From Dryococelus australis (taxonomy: Eukaryota; Arthropoda; Insecta; Phasmatodea; Phasmatidae): 64,000 bases of DNA. The stretch spans positions 137,748,663 through 137,812,662 of the forward strand of contig CM057000.1 of NCBI GenBank assembly GCA_029891345.1. Direction: 5' to 3'. The notes beneath the pieces were generated by a model that ran no database searches, was not told where the DNA came from, and saw only the letters and a program-made list of their open reading frames with translations. Position numbers and translations under genes: made by a program. This document shows, one piece after another, positions 13,367 through 24,619 of this stretch; within the stretch, counting starts at the first letter, position 1; every line of letters begins with the position of its first letter.

Positions 13367-13615
13367 GGGGCCGTTGTGATATAGTGGTTAGACTACTCAC
13401 CTTCCTACTACGCGAACCGGGTTCGATTCCCGGTGGGGTCACCCCCGGATTTTCGGTTGTGAGAATCGTGCCGGACGGCGCCGCTGCTCGGCGGGTTTTC
13501 TCGGGGATCTTCTGTTTTCCCCCCCCCCGCACTTTTCATTCCGGTGCTGCTCCACACCTCAACTTCGCTTCACCCTCATCTGCTCTCAAGACCCCGACCT
13601 TAAGGTGGCCGCCTG
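13367..13615 (+). mobile_element. tRNA-headed SINE with intact A and B boxes
   Basis: Begins GGGGCCGTTGTGATATAGTG. The A-box region TAGTGGTTAGA lies at 13382-13392 and a perfect B box GGTTCGATTCC at 13420-13430. The body carries GGATTTTCGG, AATCGTGCCGGACGGCGCCG, GTTTTCTCGGGGATC and CATTCCGGTGCTGCTCCA. The 3' end is degenerate around CTCAAGACCCCGACCTTAAG. It has the best-preserved internal promoter of the SINE copies here. Confidence 0.9.
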
Positions 13616-14531
13616 GTTGAAGTAATTTTGCACGTCTGTGACCTAGAAGCGTGGGAGCGCTAGAGACGACCAGGACATGAGCATCAAATCTCTCATCGCC
13701 TCTAAGCGCAAAGCACTGAACTGGCGTGCAGTCTCGCCGTCGATAACGCGCCTCTATAAGACTTTCAGCGGAGACCCTACCATTTTATGACGTAATAATA
13801 CAAATAAAGGTTTCATGCACGTCCTCATTCCTTTTTTAATGTTTCATACCAGAATATTCGTACTTAAAAAATTACCGCGAAAACACTCGTTTGAAACATT
13901 TTCACCATCACAAAAACTCGTTTTAGACAGACATGGAAAAACTGAAAAACGTATACAGACACGTAACGTCTCTTAAATGTTATTCGTAAGCAGACCTCTT
14001 TCAGGCACGTTGGACGGTTTTTTAATTAATCGTTTTCTGCCGGAGCTCTGCACACCGTTCGGCGGCCTACTTAGGATGTCATATTAAGTGTAATGGTGTA
14101 CGAAAATCGTATATTAATATAATTTCATATTCAATTTGTTTTACAGGGAATTTTTCGGAATTTTTGCTTCAACAAGACGTAAATAACAATTCTGAACACC
14201 TTATTAAATGGTTAAAAATTCTCTACGATCGTTATTCTCGGAGCTCTTGATTGAAGATAAGAAAAAAAAAATTCTTTCTTGTCTTCCATCAATGCTCCGA
14301 AAGTAATGAAGGGAGCGAAAATTTAACAAAGTAAAAATGTGTTGAAAATTATTATTTACGTCTTGTCGAGCCATAAATTTCGATAAAACCCTTTGGAAAA
14401 CGACTTATATAGAAACTCGGGTAAATATACTGCTTTCATGCACCATTCACATTAAGAACTGCCCATGTCTCTTCACTTCCTTTCCGCCTTCATTACACGG
14501 ACATTGCGTGATCGTTCTGCTGCTTCTAGCG
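13616..14531. other. Anonymous DNA
   Basis: No gene or repeat recognised. GC content is a little raised at 13640-13790 and AT-rich afterwards. Confidence 0.45.
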
Positions 14532-14805
14532 TAAGGTGACCAGACGTCCCGATTTTCGAGGTCGTGTCCCGAATTTTTTTAGAGGGTCATTCGGGACGGC
14601 CGTTCGTCCCTGACAGTGTTGACACGTGGTGTGGCGGTTTTGGGTGGATTTGGGCCAGATTAGGGAGGTAAAATATTTATTGTAACTCAATTTCTTGATG
14701 AAAGTAAAATAACGAAGAATGTAATTGTTTTTATTTAGTGTCTTTAATCAATAAATCATACGCCTTATGATAAACAATCTGTAAAACGACAACAATGGTA
14801 TTCAC

Positions 14806-14838
<33 letters not shown>

Positions 14839-14986
14839 ACACCCTCTGTACACAGTCAATTTCCCCCTCCCCACACACACAGACACACAAAAACACACAC
14901 ACACTCCCTACTCTCCCCTTCCCACTACCGACCATTTATGATCCGAAACGAGCGTCCCGAATTCGGGAAAAATATGGCCACCTTAC
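14532..14986. mobile_element. hAT-like non-autonomous element (~455 bp)
   Basis: The left end is TAAGGTGACCAGACGTCCCG. The right end read inverted is GTAAGGTGGCCATATTTTTC followed by CCCGAATTCGGGACG. TAGGGTGACCA-type termini with a following CGTCCCGA are typical of hAT relatives. The flanks TTCTAGCG and TCTAGAGCG resemble an imperfect 8-bp target duplication. The interior holds a 26-base poly-T run (14807-14832), a CA-rich stretch and no open frame. Confidence 0.6.
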
Positions 14987-15051
14987 TCTAGAGCGGAGAC
15001 CTCGAACAGAGAGCGAATTCGCATTATTCTGCAATCAGTTACGATGTCTGT

Positions 15052-15442
15052 TATAGGCTGTTCACGGTAAACGGAGCTTACGATCTATTTGTATACACGC
15101 TATGTATTCCCCCGTCTAATGCAAAATTAATATTGCCATAGGTCTTATCACATTACTTATGCTTCGGTCAAGTGAAACTCTGAAGATATTAAGAAAGTAA
15201 ATACTTTATAAATCTGCTCATTTTTACACCTCAGTGTATTAATAAACAGAAAGCGAAAGAAATAATTTTAACTTGACAGTTTTTATTTGACGTTAAGACA
15301 TGGAACTACTTTCCATCCATCGTTACCAACTTTACTGGGCGAATGCCACTCAGTGTGCCCATTAAAATATACGCATGCAGGATCAGTGACTTTTATCTAA
15401 GGTTCATTTCTAAAGTGCTCACTTTATCATGAACAGCCTTTA
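15052..15442 (+). mobile_element. Long GTTCAC TIR element (~390 bp)
   Basis: Starts TATAGGCTGTTCACGGTAAA and ends TTTATCATGAACAGCCTTTA. The ends are those of the short GTTCAC family, but the core is different. It has ATTGCCATAGGTCTTATCAC, GAAAGCGAAAGAAATAAT and GTTACCAACTTTACTGGGC, which recur in all long copies. This copy is the orientation reference for the long family. Part of the usual left arm (the AGCACTTTTGAAAGCCC portion) is reduced. Confidence 0.88.
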
Positions 15443-15770
15443 TGTGCATGTTTTGCTTCAGGAGGCGGTTTGACATCCTATCATTTTAACGAGCGTTTCA
15501 GCTACCCAATACTCTTTGCTTACGTGGCTGTGCTATCCGCGGTTGTGAATTATGGGGCGGCATATACCTGCTATCAACTGCCAAGGAAAATATTGTCTGG
15601 CGGCACAGTCTCTTTAAGCCCCGGTTATCGGTTTACGAGCGCTCGTAAAATATTTGTAGACGAGACGTTAGTAGTTATTGCTCGGTAAAATTTTGATCGC
15701 CGCAGCCATCTTATGTTCGATTTGACTCATGTGACAATACCGCGCGATACAATTATAGAAGATTGCTGAT

Positions 15771-15786
15771 ATATATATATATATAT
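15771..15786. repeat. (TA)n microsatellite
   Basis: A short run of about eight TA units followed by TGTATCGG. Confidence 0.85.
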
Positions 15787-15882
15787 GTATCGGTACAAAG
15801 TTACAAGTTTAACCTTCTATTGTAAGATCTAAGACATTATTCGGAAATTCGCCATTTCAGTGCCCTGCACAAAACTTTCTGG

Positions 15883-16271
15883 TAAACTGTAATGGGAATT
15901 TTTAACCTATATATTCCATGGATATAATACCGCACATCAAGCTGCAGATATAGGAATATTTAGCGTTGCTACTATCCAAAGTTGGGAACTTCCCTATACA
16001 ATAGACTGTTTCCTGAGCAAATTGTCCACTCTGAGAAATTATTTGGAAATTTACCATACCAGTGTATACGCTTAGTGAGAAAGCAGGACGGGTAATGTTT
16101 TCACCTGTAAATTCATCGTAGCGTTCCTACGTTTGCGCAGGAAACAGTCAAATGCGATGTGAAACTCCAAACTTTTTATAGCAGCGACGCTAAAAATTCC
16201 TATTTCTTGCAGCTTGATGTGTGGTATTATTACCACACAGCGTATAGGTCAAAAACTTCCATTACAGTTTA
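15883..16271. mobile_element. Foldback element with long inverted arms
   Basis: The left arm starts TAAACTGTAATGGGAATTTT and the right arm read inverted starts TAAACTGTAATGGAAGTTTT. Both continue through ACATCAAGCTGCA and ATAGGAATNTTTAGCGT to a shared GACTGTTTCC, giving arms of about 130-150 bp. A word in the loop, ATTATTTGGAAATTTACCAT, is echoed just outside the left arm near 15838 (ATTATTCGGAAATTCGCCAT), a local direct duplication. No open frame is present. Confidence 0.75.
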
Positions 16272-18899
16272 GGATGTCTTGAAAGAAAATCTTTTACTGT
16301 GTGGAGAGATGTTTTTCTAGAATGTGTTTTTCAATGACATCGTTCGACATGCGAGTGAACCTAGAGCAGACTGCACTGGAAACAAATCCACCAAGTCTCC
16401 GGAGGAATATTACTAATTACTGAAAGAGAACTTCGTGTTTTAAGAATTTAATGGCACACTAAATTATAAATTAGCTCTGGTTTGGCGTTTGAGATCAAAA
16501 TTCATGCCGTTTGTAAACATTAAAAAAAAAAAAAAACCTAATATCTATTATTTCAAAACCACAAATTGTACTGTTTCTAAATCAAAAGTAACCGTGTTAT
16601 GAACCCATAAATATAAAAATACTAATAAACAAAACATTGACTGAATGCAATTAAAATTCTTGCTCTGGGAAGTTTTCCTCTCTCACCAATTATTTCATGT
16701 AAAACATTTTAATTACAGATTATTACTATTACAAAATGATAATATACTTTTCCAACTAAAGTTTTTCTAAAGTTTAAATTTTTGTAGTTTTTCAGAAAAG
16801 CAGCAGAGAAGAGCTACTGTTATAAAAGTAACTAATAGTCATACTAGCAATAAAATAATATTTTTAGTAAATCTAAAAAATAACAACTGAGTTGATCAGC
16901 AAGTCATTGTTCGTTAGCTGTAACGGGAAAAAATTGATAACAGCCAAGCAACTTTTATTTAATTAACGAAATCTAATCTTTTGAAAGCTAATTTTTTAAT
17001 AGTATATATGAAATAAATTATTTTACGAGTATTCTGAGTAAATACTTTTACCAATATTTTCAAATATAACGAACACAATAACAACCATATTAATTATAGC
17101 ATTTCACCTACTGGCATTATTCTTGTAATTATTGTAATTTTTAATGGTGATAGATTGATTGGTGCTTGAGATAAAACAACACATTCGTCGGAAATGTATC
17201 ATAATATTCTTTATTTTATGGCAAGCGAAGGGATCTGACATATTTATAGGTAAAATTGACAGAAATATTTAATTTTGCGATTTTGTAGCAATGATTTACT
17301 TGCAGTATGTGGTTACAGTTTTTAAAAACTCTACAATAACACGGGTTTATCAATTCGGGGAATCTCGTTAAAGTGAGGTATATTTATGATTCTGGGATGT
17401 TGATCTTCTGTGAATGCTGGATGTATGGCATTCCCAAGAATTCAATACATTACAGAGTTAGAAGGCAAAATGTGTGTGAACTAGGTGCGACCTCGGGACA
17501 CTGGGAATAGACAATAGCATGGCCTCAGGAAAATGCAAAATGGATAGATATTGCAAGTATGTACACACATACATCTTTCATGCAGATATTCCGTAGCGTT
17601 CGGCTTTCCGTGGAAATGGAATGGTGCGTCGTAAGCCCACTTTTCCATGCCAATGAGTGAAAACCACTGGGTCTGCTTCTGCAAACCAACTTTGGTTTCT
17701 CAAAAGCGCTGAGCACGAAAAACTTATGTTTTTATTTGTGTATACTGAAAAAAAAAAGCGCGATTACAGTAAAAAAAAAAAAAAATAACCTTTTTGAAAA
17801 ATTACGTATGTTGTAATAAATAATAGTTTTATTTTCTTAGGAAACGCGAATGAAATAAACCAGATCGCACGAGAAATCTAAACAAGTGAGGCTGAAATGT
17901 ACGGTTTTAACGCATTTTAAGATATACTCGCGAGAAGTTATTTTTCAATTATTAGGATCTGCCACATATAAAGGACATACATAATCGCTGTTATTCTCAG
18001 TATTTGAAGAATTGCTAACATTTGTTTGGGTGCGATTAATCTAGAGGTCTCACTTACGGCAGTAGTTTATTTTCAGTGTAGTCACACATTTGCATTCAGG
18101 TAGTTTTAATTATTTGCTAAAAAAATTCATAATGTTAACTAATTAGACCGACAGGCGTTATTTTATATTAAGTGAAATATTACGAACTTGCTAAATATTG
18201 CTTCACTATGTCATCACAGAAAAGCGAGCCTGAAACATAAAGAACGAGCAGAAAAAAACGAGCCGAGTGTAGCTGCAAACAAAATATACAAACAAAACGT
18301 ATAATAAATCGCACAAGAAATTTTTCTCAGATAAATAACAAAACATAGAACAATGAACAAAATAACAAATTGTCAAACAAAAAAATACAAACAAACAAAC
18401 AAGGACCACCGACACTTAGACAGCACAAACGACATAATCATTCACCCCTATTGCAAGTATCTTTCTAACACTCAGTTATTATACTCCTTAAAATTGCCAC
18501 ACTCGTAATTTTAACAAGGTGCGTAGTGATTAGCACAAATGTAAAATACTGCATTTTATTTTTCTCTATCGTCCTTAATACGATGGGATGTAACCTTCAG
18601 GGTCCTTGAATTTGTGCGATCCGGAATGTCCCTTCGAACAATCGTGGAGCGTTGTGCTCAGAAAGTTGAAACTATCTGCGTGGAGTTCAGCACTGTTATT
18701 ACGAAACTCGTACGTTTTGGAATAATAACATGCCAACTCGTTGAGGAGCCACTTTTATTCTCGGCAGTACGTTTATATGGAAATTTCTTTGTCCTTGAAG
18801 ACAAAACTCTTATTTTATAGTTCTTATATTTCGCTGGACTTTGTAGGAATCCAATAAAATACTACAGCTTATTAGCCTTTTAGTACATGGGAATAAAAC
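16272..18899. other. Anonymous AT-rich DNA
   Basis: No gene or repeat recognised beyond A/T runs. Short open frames at 17481-17716 and 18206-18415 (minus) have no recognisable domain and low-complexity composition. Confidence 0.45.
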
Positions 18900-19240
18900 A
18901 GTTCTTTTTTAATAATTTATCGAACGAACACGATGGATTGTAAAACCTTGTTACATCTGTCGTGACATATGCATTGGTACTCGGTCAACGCGTGACTTCA
19001 TTGGCCAACCACCGACAAATAGCAAACGTTGCAGAGTACAGTAAACATATGCGTTGTAGCCAGAACCAATAGGACGATGATATGTGGATATATTATAGAG
19101 TATATCACAACACGTATCGCTGTTGTGGAGAATATAGGCACCTCCATTTTAACTTTGTCTTCAGCGTCAGTAAATACGTGCAGTCCTTAAACGATTGAGA
19201 AACCTAAATTTTTTTCCTCTTGATAGAAAAAAAACAGCGA
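18900..19240 (+). repeat. Diverged repeat block, paralogue of 19477-19830
   Basis: Shares, in order, ATTGTAAAACCTTGTTACAT-like sequence, CATTGGCC, GAGTACAGTA, GAACCAATAGGACGATGAT and CAGTAAATACGTGCAG with the next block. Identity by eye is moderate and interrupted by gaps. The unit type is unknown: it could be two copies of one dispersed repeat or an old tandem duplication about 580 bp apart. Confidence 0.5.
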
Positions 19241-19476
19241 TCTAGATGCCTAGCCATTTCTAAGGCCAAATATTCATTGAAGACTTCGATGTCCCAGGCA
19301 TATGGAAGCAACACTGGTTAACACTTTGTAGACTATGCTCGAGTGTAGCTTAAGCAACGCTAATTTGAAAATTTCTTTGTTGCTCAAAACAAAACTCGCG
19401 TGGATGTGCACTCTTTGTTCTGCTAATGTTTAACATGACATCACAAGAACACTATAATGCAGTAACAATGATACTG

Positions 19477-19830
19477 CTAACGATATAATTTCTTCTTTTC
19501 ATAGTCCCGCAAAGGAACATGATTGATTGTAAATCCTTTTGTACGATAAATGACGTTTGATTTTGGTCGGTATGAGCTCGGCTCTCCATTGGTTGATGAC
19601 CGGCCAATGATGAGCGCTGTAAAGTACAGGGTAGTATCCGGTGTGAAATGGACCAATAGGACAATGGTGAGTTCTAACACAAACAACAAAAGAAACCTGT
19701 GTTTTTGCAATAGTGGATATTGGTGACTCACTGATAATATGTCTTAAGTGCCAGTAAATGTAAGCAGACCTCAATGTGTTAAGTACTTTCTCGAAACAAC
19801 GCAGAAGTTTGAGCTTCATTATTACGGAGA
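19477..19830 (+). repeat. Diverged repeat block, paralogue of 18900-19240
   Basis: Matching words are ATTGTAAATCCTTTTGTACG, CCGGCCAATGATGAG, AAGTACAGGGTAG, GACCAATAGGACAATGGTGA and CAGTAAATGTAAGCAG. Overlapping minus-strand open frames of up to 123 codons cross this block in different frames and look like chance. Confidence 0.5.
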
Positions 19831-20057
19831 AAAAGCATGGATTGGGCCCTCTTATGCCCATAGTACACAAATGTCATCATACTGCACATGAAGACTATTT
19901 TTGACGGGTACTGTACCCACCGAGGCTGAATGCCCAACGGCCATCCGTGATTGCAACTGATTCGTAGACAGTGTTACCGCCCTGCGTTATGACTGGGTCA
20001 TACCACTTATCAACGAACACAAAAAATACAGTTTATTGGCTGTGATAAATAGAAATC

Positions 20058-20290
20058 TGCAGAATCCGCGGGTCCATTTCGGGACAAGCTATAATGCAAA
20101 ATACTTGTGTTTGTATAACTTTATCAGTTGGCCCACTCGGTGTTTGACACCTCCTGGAGAAGGCTGGCCCAATAGTTGCCTTCCGCTGTGACGGCAGAGA
20201 ACCAATGCGCAGTTGATATCGGAATATTTGTGCATACGACTGTAGAGTCTAGCCTACAGGTCATTGAACTCGCGAATTTTTCAGGTCTCT
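20058..20290 (-). mobile_element. ATTCGCG TIR element
   Basis: On the minus strand it reads CCTGAAAAATTCGCGAGTTC then AATGACCTGTAGGCTAGACTC, closely matching the left end of the 12922 copy. The other end is GTCCCGAAATGGACCCGCGG, a more diverged inverted partner. About 230 bp, non-coding. Confidence 0.7.
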
Positions 20291-21973
20291 AGTGATAACG
20301 AAACAATTTCTTCGACAACTCAAGTACAGCACGCATGAAAAAGTTCCGTATTTGCAATACCATAACACATACTGTAAGTTAATGAGCGACTGAAAGTGTT
20401 AACCAGTTCCGAGGGACAGGAAATATATTCACAGGCTATCCTGGAAACGTCTCACAGTGAGTGATTTTTTTAAATGCTGGTAACTATCATATACAGCAAT
20501 AGTTGACACGATATATAGTTTTATTTAAATATTCACTGCAAATCGCGAAGTTAATGTTACAGGTTATTAAGTACTGTGAGAAGTATGTTACTTAAAACAA
20601 GTGAATGTGTTGACGAATGGCGTGCCATTAAATGGCAGTGGTCGAAGTGGCAGGGAGAGGCAATTTTCCATCATAACGTTCTTTAGAGGTTAGAAAAATC
20701 TTCACTGCCTTTTGACTTACCTTCCTCGGAAGACAGACTTAACGCGATAATGCGACTATACTTGTTTCCTGTGCCTGATAAATTCTGTAGGCCCAATGAA
20801 CCGAACATACGATAGTAATATACTGCAAGTACGTATTGTGAATAACTATTGACACAGCGTAAATATTCACAAAAAATATATTATGCAGTTATATCATTTC
20901 AGCTGTGCAAATAAGCAATCCGCCTGCTGACTTGTAAAGCGGTGCAGTAATTATATAAATCACTGCACTCAATTCTTCACGAGACATGTCACATTCTCTC
21001 GAAAAAGTAAATATTATATGATAGTTTATTATTATTAATAGTAATAATATCATTATTTGAGTTATGGCACAGAGTATGTTGGTTCGAAACGTGTAACTGG
21101 CAAGAGGGTGGATTTTTCACCTCTCTTTTTCTTACTGATCCAAGATAAGTGTTTTGCAGAGAAAAAAATATATCTTTCCAACAACTCAATAATGGAAGTC
21201 AAAATCTGTAATCCAGTATAAAGTTCTACTAATAAACAAAAAATATTATTTGCATTTAAAATCAATACCAGCGGTAACAAGACGCCAAAAAGTCTTACTC
21301 ATAAGACTATAAATTTTATATCTTAAATGCAAATTTATGAATAGAAAAATCCTTTTGAAATATTATTTCAGCGTCTCTGGTGGTACACCCATTCAAGAAT
21401 ATGTCATAAAACTCGCAAGTACGTTGTTTAGAGTCCTTATATCACGAGAACATCCAACGTGGCTTAAATAAAAGACATTAACTTCAAGTTATAGCGAGAC
21501 ATAGCTACGAAAGTCAGTTACGCGGAGCTGCGTGATGTAATAACGAAACGATCATATCTCGCTGCATTGTCTAAGCATTTTTGTTCCGAGAAAGGAATCA
21601 TCATAAAATAACTAAATGTTACCGTTTCTGTTTTCACTTGTTGCAGGGTTTTTTTTTTTTTACGACGCGTTTCGTAAGCCACGGGGCTATGAATAGCGAT
21701 GAAGAAACGGCGCCCGCGATTGGCCGTAAATTGTTATCCGGGTAAGCGGGTACACGCTCAGGGATATGTGGCCTCGTGCGGTTTCCGCTCAGCAGTTTTA
21801 TGGGCCGGATGGATTTTACGATTCTCTTCAGGGTAAAACATTTTTGTGTACTTCACCCAAGTCACTATTCCCTACCCGTCGTGGGCGTGATCGAGCGAAC
21901 AGGGGGAGGGGGGAGGGGGGTTGAAGAAGGGAAACTGGTTACGGGGTTGGCGAAGTGACACGAACGCGACCCA
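20291..21973. other. Anonymous DNA
   Basis: No gene recognised. 21650-21960 is locally GC-richer, with a poly-T run and a G-rich stretch near 21900. Confidence 0.45.
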
Positions 21974-22235
21974 GGGGCCGCGGTGGTCCAGTGATCAGCC
22001 CGCTCGCCTCCCATCAAGGCGAACCGGGTCTAAATCCCCGGCCGGGTCACTCCGGATTTTCGCATGTGGGAATCGTGCCGGACGATGCCGTTGGTCCCGC
22101 GGGTTTTCTCGGGGATCTCTCTTTTCCCCCCGCCCTATCATTCCGGCGCTGCTCCATACTCACCTCAATCGCCCTCATCGGCTCTCGAGAGCTCGCTGTT
22201 AAGAGCCGCCCGAATCTCTTCACTCACTCACTCAC
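21974..22235 (+). mobile_element. tRNA-headed SINE, full length
   Basis: Begins GGGGCCGCGGTGGTCCAGTG and carries a B-box-like GGGTCTAAATCCCC. The body contains GGATTTTCGCATGTGGGAATC, GCGGGTTTTCTCGGGGATCT, CATTCCGGCGCTGCTCCATA and CGGCTCTCGAGAGCTCGCTG. It ends AGAGCCGCCCGAATCTC followed by a CACTCACTCACTCAC tail. It is the most complete SINE copy in the window and a good reference for the family. Three long overlapping open frames here result from high GC content and are not genes. Confidence 0.92.
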
Positions 22236-22514
22236 GAAAGTATCTAGTATCTTCTCTAGCTGGTTGTCCGTGGTACATCCGGTTTTTATTGCTTGTACAA
22301 TGCCGATCCTGCCACATCACGTAAACAATTAAAATTGTCACCGGTTTGTAGACCAGGATTCATACTTTTATAAAAATGATATACAATATGTTTTAAACTA
22401 CGTGACGAAATAAACGTTACGGCGTCTATGGGTTTATATAAAAACGGAAATCGTAGTAGCAAAACGTTCGGAAAATTCGTATAGTGTTTTAAAAACTGAT
22501 ATAGAAGTTATCAA

Positions 22515-22887
22515 AACAGCGCCGGGAGTACACGCCTTCACGTACCTGGGTGTACATCAAGCTGCCTACTACGAAGGCGAACGGAACTTGAGCGCCGTGC
22601 AGCGACCGCCTCTAAACTTCCAGTACTGAAGTTTGTGTGTTTTGGAAATAAAATGCGATCACCTCTGGCAGCCTTTGCTCCTCGGTTTTCAATACCCCGT
22701 TGCTCGTGAGGTTTGGCACGTGCGTACTAACAAGCGACCACTAGCGGCGCCCGCGTAACTCGAGGTTATGGTGTCTCGTATGTGCAGGCGCTCTCTCTGC
22801 ACTGCGCAACAGCACCTTTCGCCTTCGTGGTATGCAACTCTTTATACACGTTTGTACGTGAAGTTGCGGACTCCCCCCGGAGCTGTT
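22515..22887. mobile_element. Long inverted-repeat element, ~370 bp, CpG-rich
   Basis: The left arm AACAGCGCCGGGAGTACACG and the right arm read inverted AACAGCTCCGGGGGGAGTCC continue through CTTCACGTAC and TACNACGAAGGCGAANGG, giving imperfect arms of about 65 bp. The loop is GC-rich and includes TAGCGGCGCCCGCGTAACTC. Probably a non-autonomous DNA element of unknown superfamily. Confidence 0.6.
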
Positions 22888-22906
22888 ACGTAAATTTCAT
22901 ATCATT

Positions 22907-22933
22907 AAAAAAAAAAAAAAAAAAAAAAAAAAA
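22907..22933. repeat. Poly-A tract
   Basis: A run of about 27 A just upstream of a GTTCAC element. Origin unclear. Confidence 0.9.
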
Positions 22934-22959
22934 CTAAATAAATGTTCCGAACATTTTTT

Positions 22960-23386
22960 TTAAAGACTGTTCACGATGAAGTGAGCACTTTTGAAATCAA
23001 CGTTAGAAAAAAGTCACTGCCCCTGCATGCATATATTTTAACGGGTGCGATGAGTGACATGTGCCCAGTAAAGTTGGTAGCGTTGGAGGGGAAAGTAGTT
23101 ACATATATTAACGTCGAATAAAAAGTGTTAGGTAACTATTTGTGATAGCTTAAATTATTTCTCTCGCTTTCTGTTTTTTTAATTCATCGAAATGAAAAAA
23201 TAGGCAGATTTTTAGAATATTTACATTTCTAATAATTTCACAGTTTCACTTGACCGACGCATGAATAAAGTGATGAGGCCCATGGCAATGTTAATTTTAC
23301 ATAAGGCAGAAGAACACACAACGTGTATACAAGTAGATCTTAAGAAGGGCTTTCAGAAGTGCTCATTTTACCGTGAATAGCATATA
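22960..23386 (-). mobile_element. Long GTTCAC TIR element
   Basis: Starts TTAAAGACTGTTCACGATGA and ends TTTACCGTGAATAGCATATA. Read on the minus strand, the core follows the 15052 copy, with CCCATTAAAATATA-type and GAAAGCGAGAGAAATAAT words. About 427 bp, non-coding. Confidence 0.88.
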
Positions 23387-23559
23387 CCAGGGTTTATTGT
23401 TTATATTAGCCCATAGATGCCGTGGTTTGAATTCAGACATGCAATTTTAAAACACCATGTATACAGAGTGAATATGAGAAAAAAAAACACATCCACCAAC
23501 ATCACCTACACGTTCCTTATAAAAAATAAGTCGAAAACGTGTACACAATGTATTATCTA

Positions 23560-23718
23560 CGATGTTTCGTTAGATTGGTATGTATTGTTGGAGATGCAGC
23601 TGAAACACCGGTTTATTGTAAATATTACAGAAAGGGTTTGAAATGGAACAGTGACATTCAGGATAATGTGTATTTGAAGGAATATCTGCAACCACTAGAA
23701 AACTATTCACTGCCGTAA
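23560..23718 (+). pseudogene. hAT-type BED-finger fragment (copy 1)
   Basis: One reading frame gives VGDAAETPVYCKYYRKGLKW, then NSDIQDNVYLKEYLQPLENY, then a stop. The VYCKY-x2-K-x-LKWN and LKEYLQPL motifs align with the fragments at 24291 (minus) and 24863 (plus). The third copy keeps CxxC and LKGHL, as in the BED zinc finger at the N terminus of hAT transposases. Here the second Cys of CxxC is Tyr and the zinc-binding His of the LKxHL motif is also Tyr, so the finger is broken. No transposase core is seen nearby. This is a transposon remnant, not a host gene. Confidence 0.45.
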
Positions 23719-23769
23719 AATTGTGTCTAAATAAAAATAAGGATTTCAATCCTGCTGTCGCATAGATGT

Positions 23770-24031
23770 GGTGAAGAGGTGAAGTGAAAAGATTTGAACG
23801 GCTCGTAACATCGAGGTCTTGAGAGCTGATGAGGACGATTGAGGTGAGTACGGAGCAGAGCTGGAATGAAAGGGTAGGGGAAACGGGATATCCCCGAGAA
23901 AACCCGCCGACCAACGACGTCGTCCGGTGCGAAACCCACATGCGAGAATCCAGAGTGACCCGGCCGGGGATTGAACCCGCATCACCTTGGCGCGAGGCGA
24001 GCAGGCTAACCTCTCATCCACTGTGGGCCCC
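23770..24031 (-). mobile_element. tRNA-headed SINE, full length
   Basis: On the minus strand it starts GGGGCCCACAGTGGATGAGA, has a B-box-like GGGTTCAATCCCC and then the shared body. That body shows TCTGGATTCTCGCATGTGGG, GGGTTTTCTCGGGGATATCC, TCATTCCAGCTCTGCTCCGT and CAGCTCTCAAGACCTCGATG. It ends in an AATCTTTTCACTTCAC tail. It lies between two BED-finger fragments. Confidence 0.9.
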
Positions 24032-24136
24032 GCATAAATGTAAGTGTGGCTAGTATTCTAACGCATAAAGATCGAAACCATTGAATTACTGCACCTATAC
24101 GGCAGGCAACACGCAACGCACACAGCCTATTATTCC

Positions 24137-24260
24137 TTAGAAGATTTGTTCAAAATGCCAACCACCAACTTCAACGCACATGTTACAGTGTCCCTGCACA
24201 GACTGTCAGACCATCGTTCATTATCCGTGACTGGAAAACCAATTAATATCCATCATCGCA
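24137..24260 (-). pseudogene. Tc1/mariner-like transposase C-terminal tail
   Basis: On the minus strand one frame reads QSVQGHCNMCVEVGGWHFEQ, then IF and a stop. This matches the conserved C-terminal signature (C-x-E-V-G-G-x-HFE-x-LL/IF) of a transposase type abundant in insect genomes, with DDE endonuclease and DUF4817-type helix-turn-helix regions. Upstream the frame is closed by a stop just before QSV. Only the last ~25 residues survive, and no matching TIR was identified. The short length keeps confidence moderate, but the motif spacing is distinctive. Confidence 0.55.
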
Positions 24261-24290
24261 GACATTTACGCGACAGCAGGGATGCGACAC

Positions 24291-24488
24291 TTATTTTCCC
24301 TGTGACATGATTTTTTTTAAGCAACTGGTTTTTGCAGCGGTTGTAGATATTCGTTCAACAACACATAATTCCTGGATGCTACTGTTCCATTTCAAATACT
24401 TGCGGTAATATTTACAGTAAACATGTGTTTCAGATTTAACTTCAAGGGCGCTGGCCATCATTACGAAGCATCGCCATCCATGTGTCAC
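24291..24488 (-). pseudogene. hAT-type BED-finger fragment (copy 2)
   Basis: A 65-codon minus-strand frame contains ALEVKSETHVYCKYYRKYLK and then WNSSIQELCVVERISTTAA. At DNA level the run from ACATGTTTACTGTAAATATT onwards matches copy 1. The downstream homology ACGAATATCTACAACCGCTG lies in a shifted frame relative to copy 1. It is in opposite orientation to copies 1 and 3, so the three are separate insertions or a rearranged set, not exons of one gene. Confidence 0.45.
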
Positions 24489-24619
24489 ATATATGTTTTG
24501 GACTTATTTTATCGCGAATAAAATGCTATCGGAGTTATTCGCTGTTGCTCAGACTCAGTGTGTGTATATTTATGTGTGGTGAGGTGTAACATTGACAAAA
24601 TCCATCTGGATTTTCCTTA

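Noticed and set aside
21921-22332. Three long overlapping plus-strand frames
   Set aside because: They coincide with a GC-rich SINE, and the same peptides recur wherever the SINE does.
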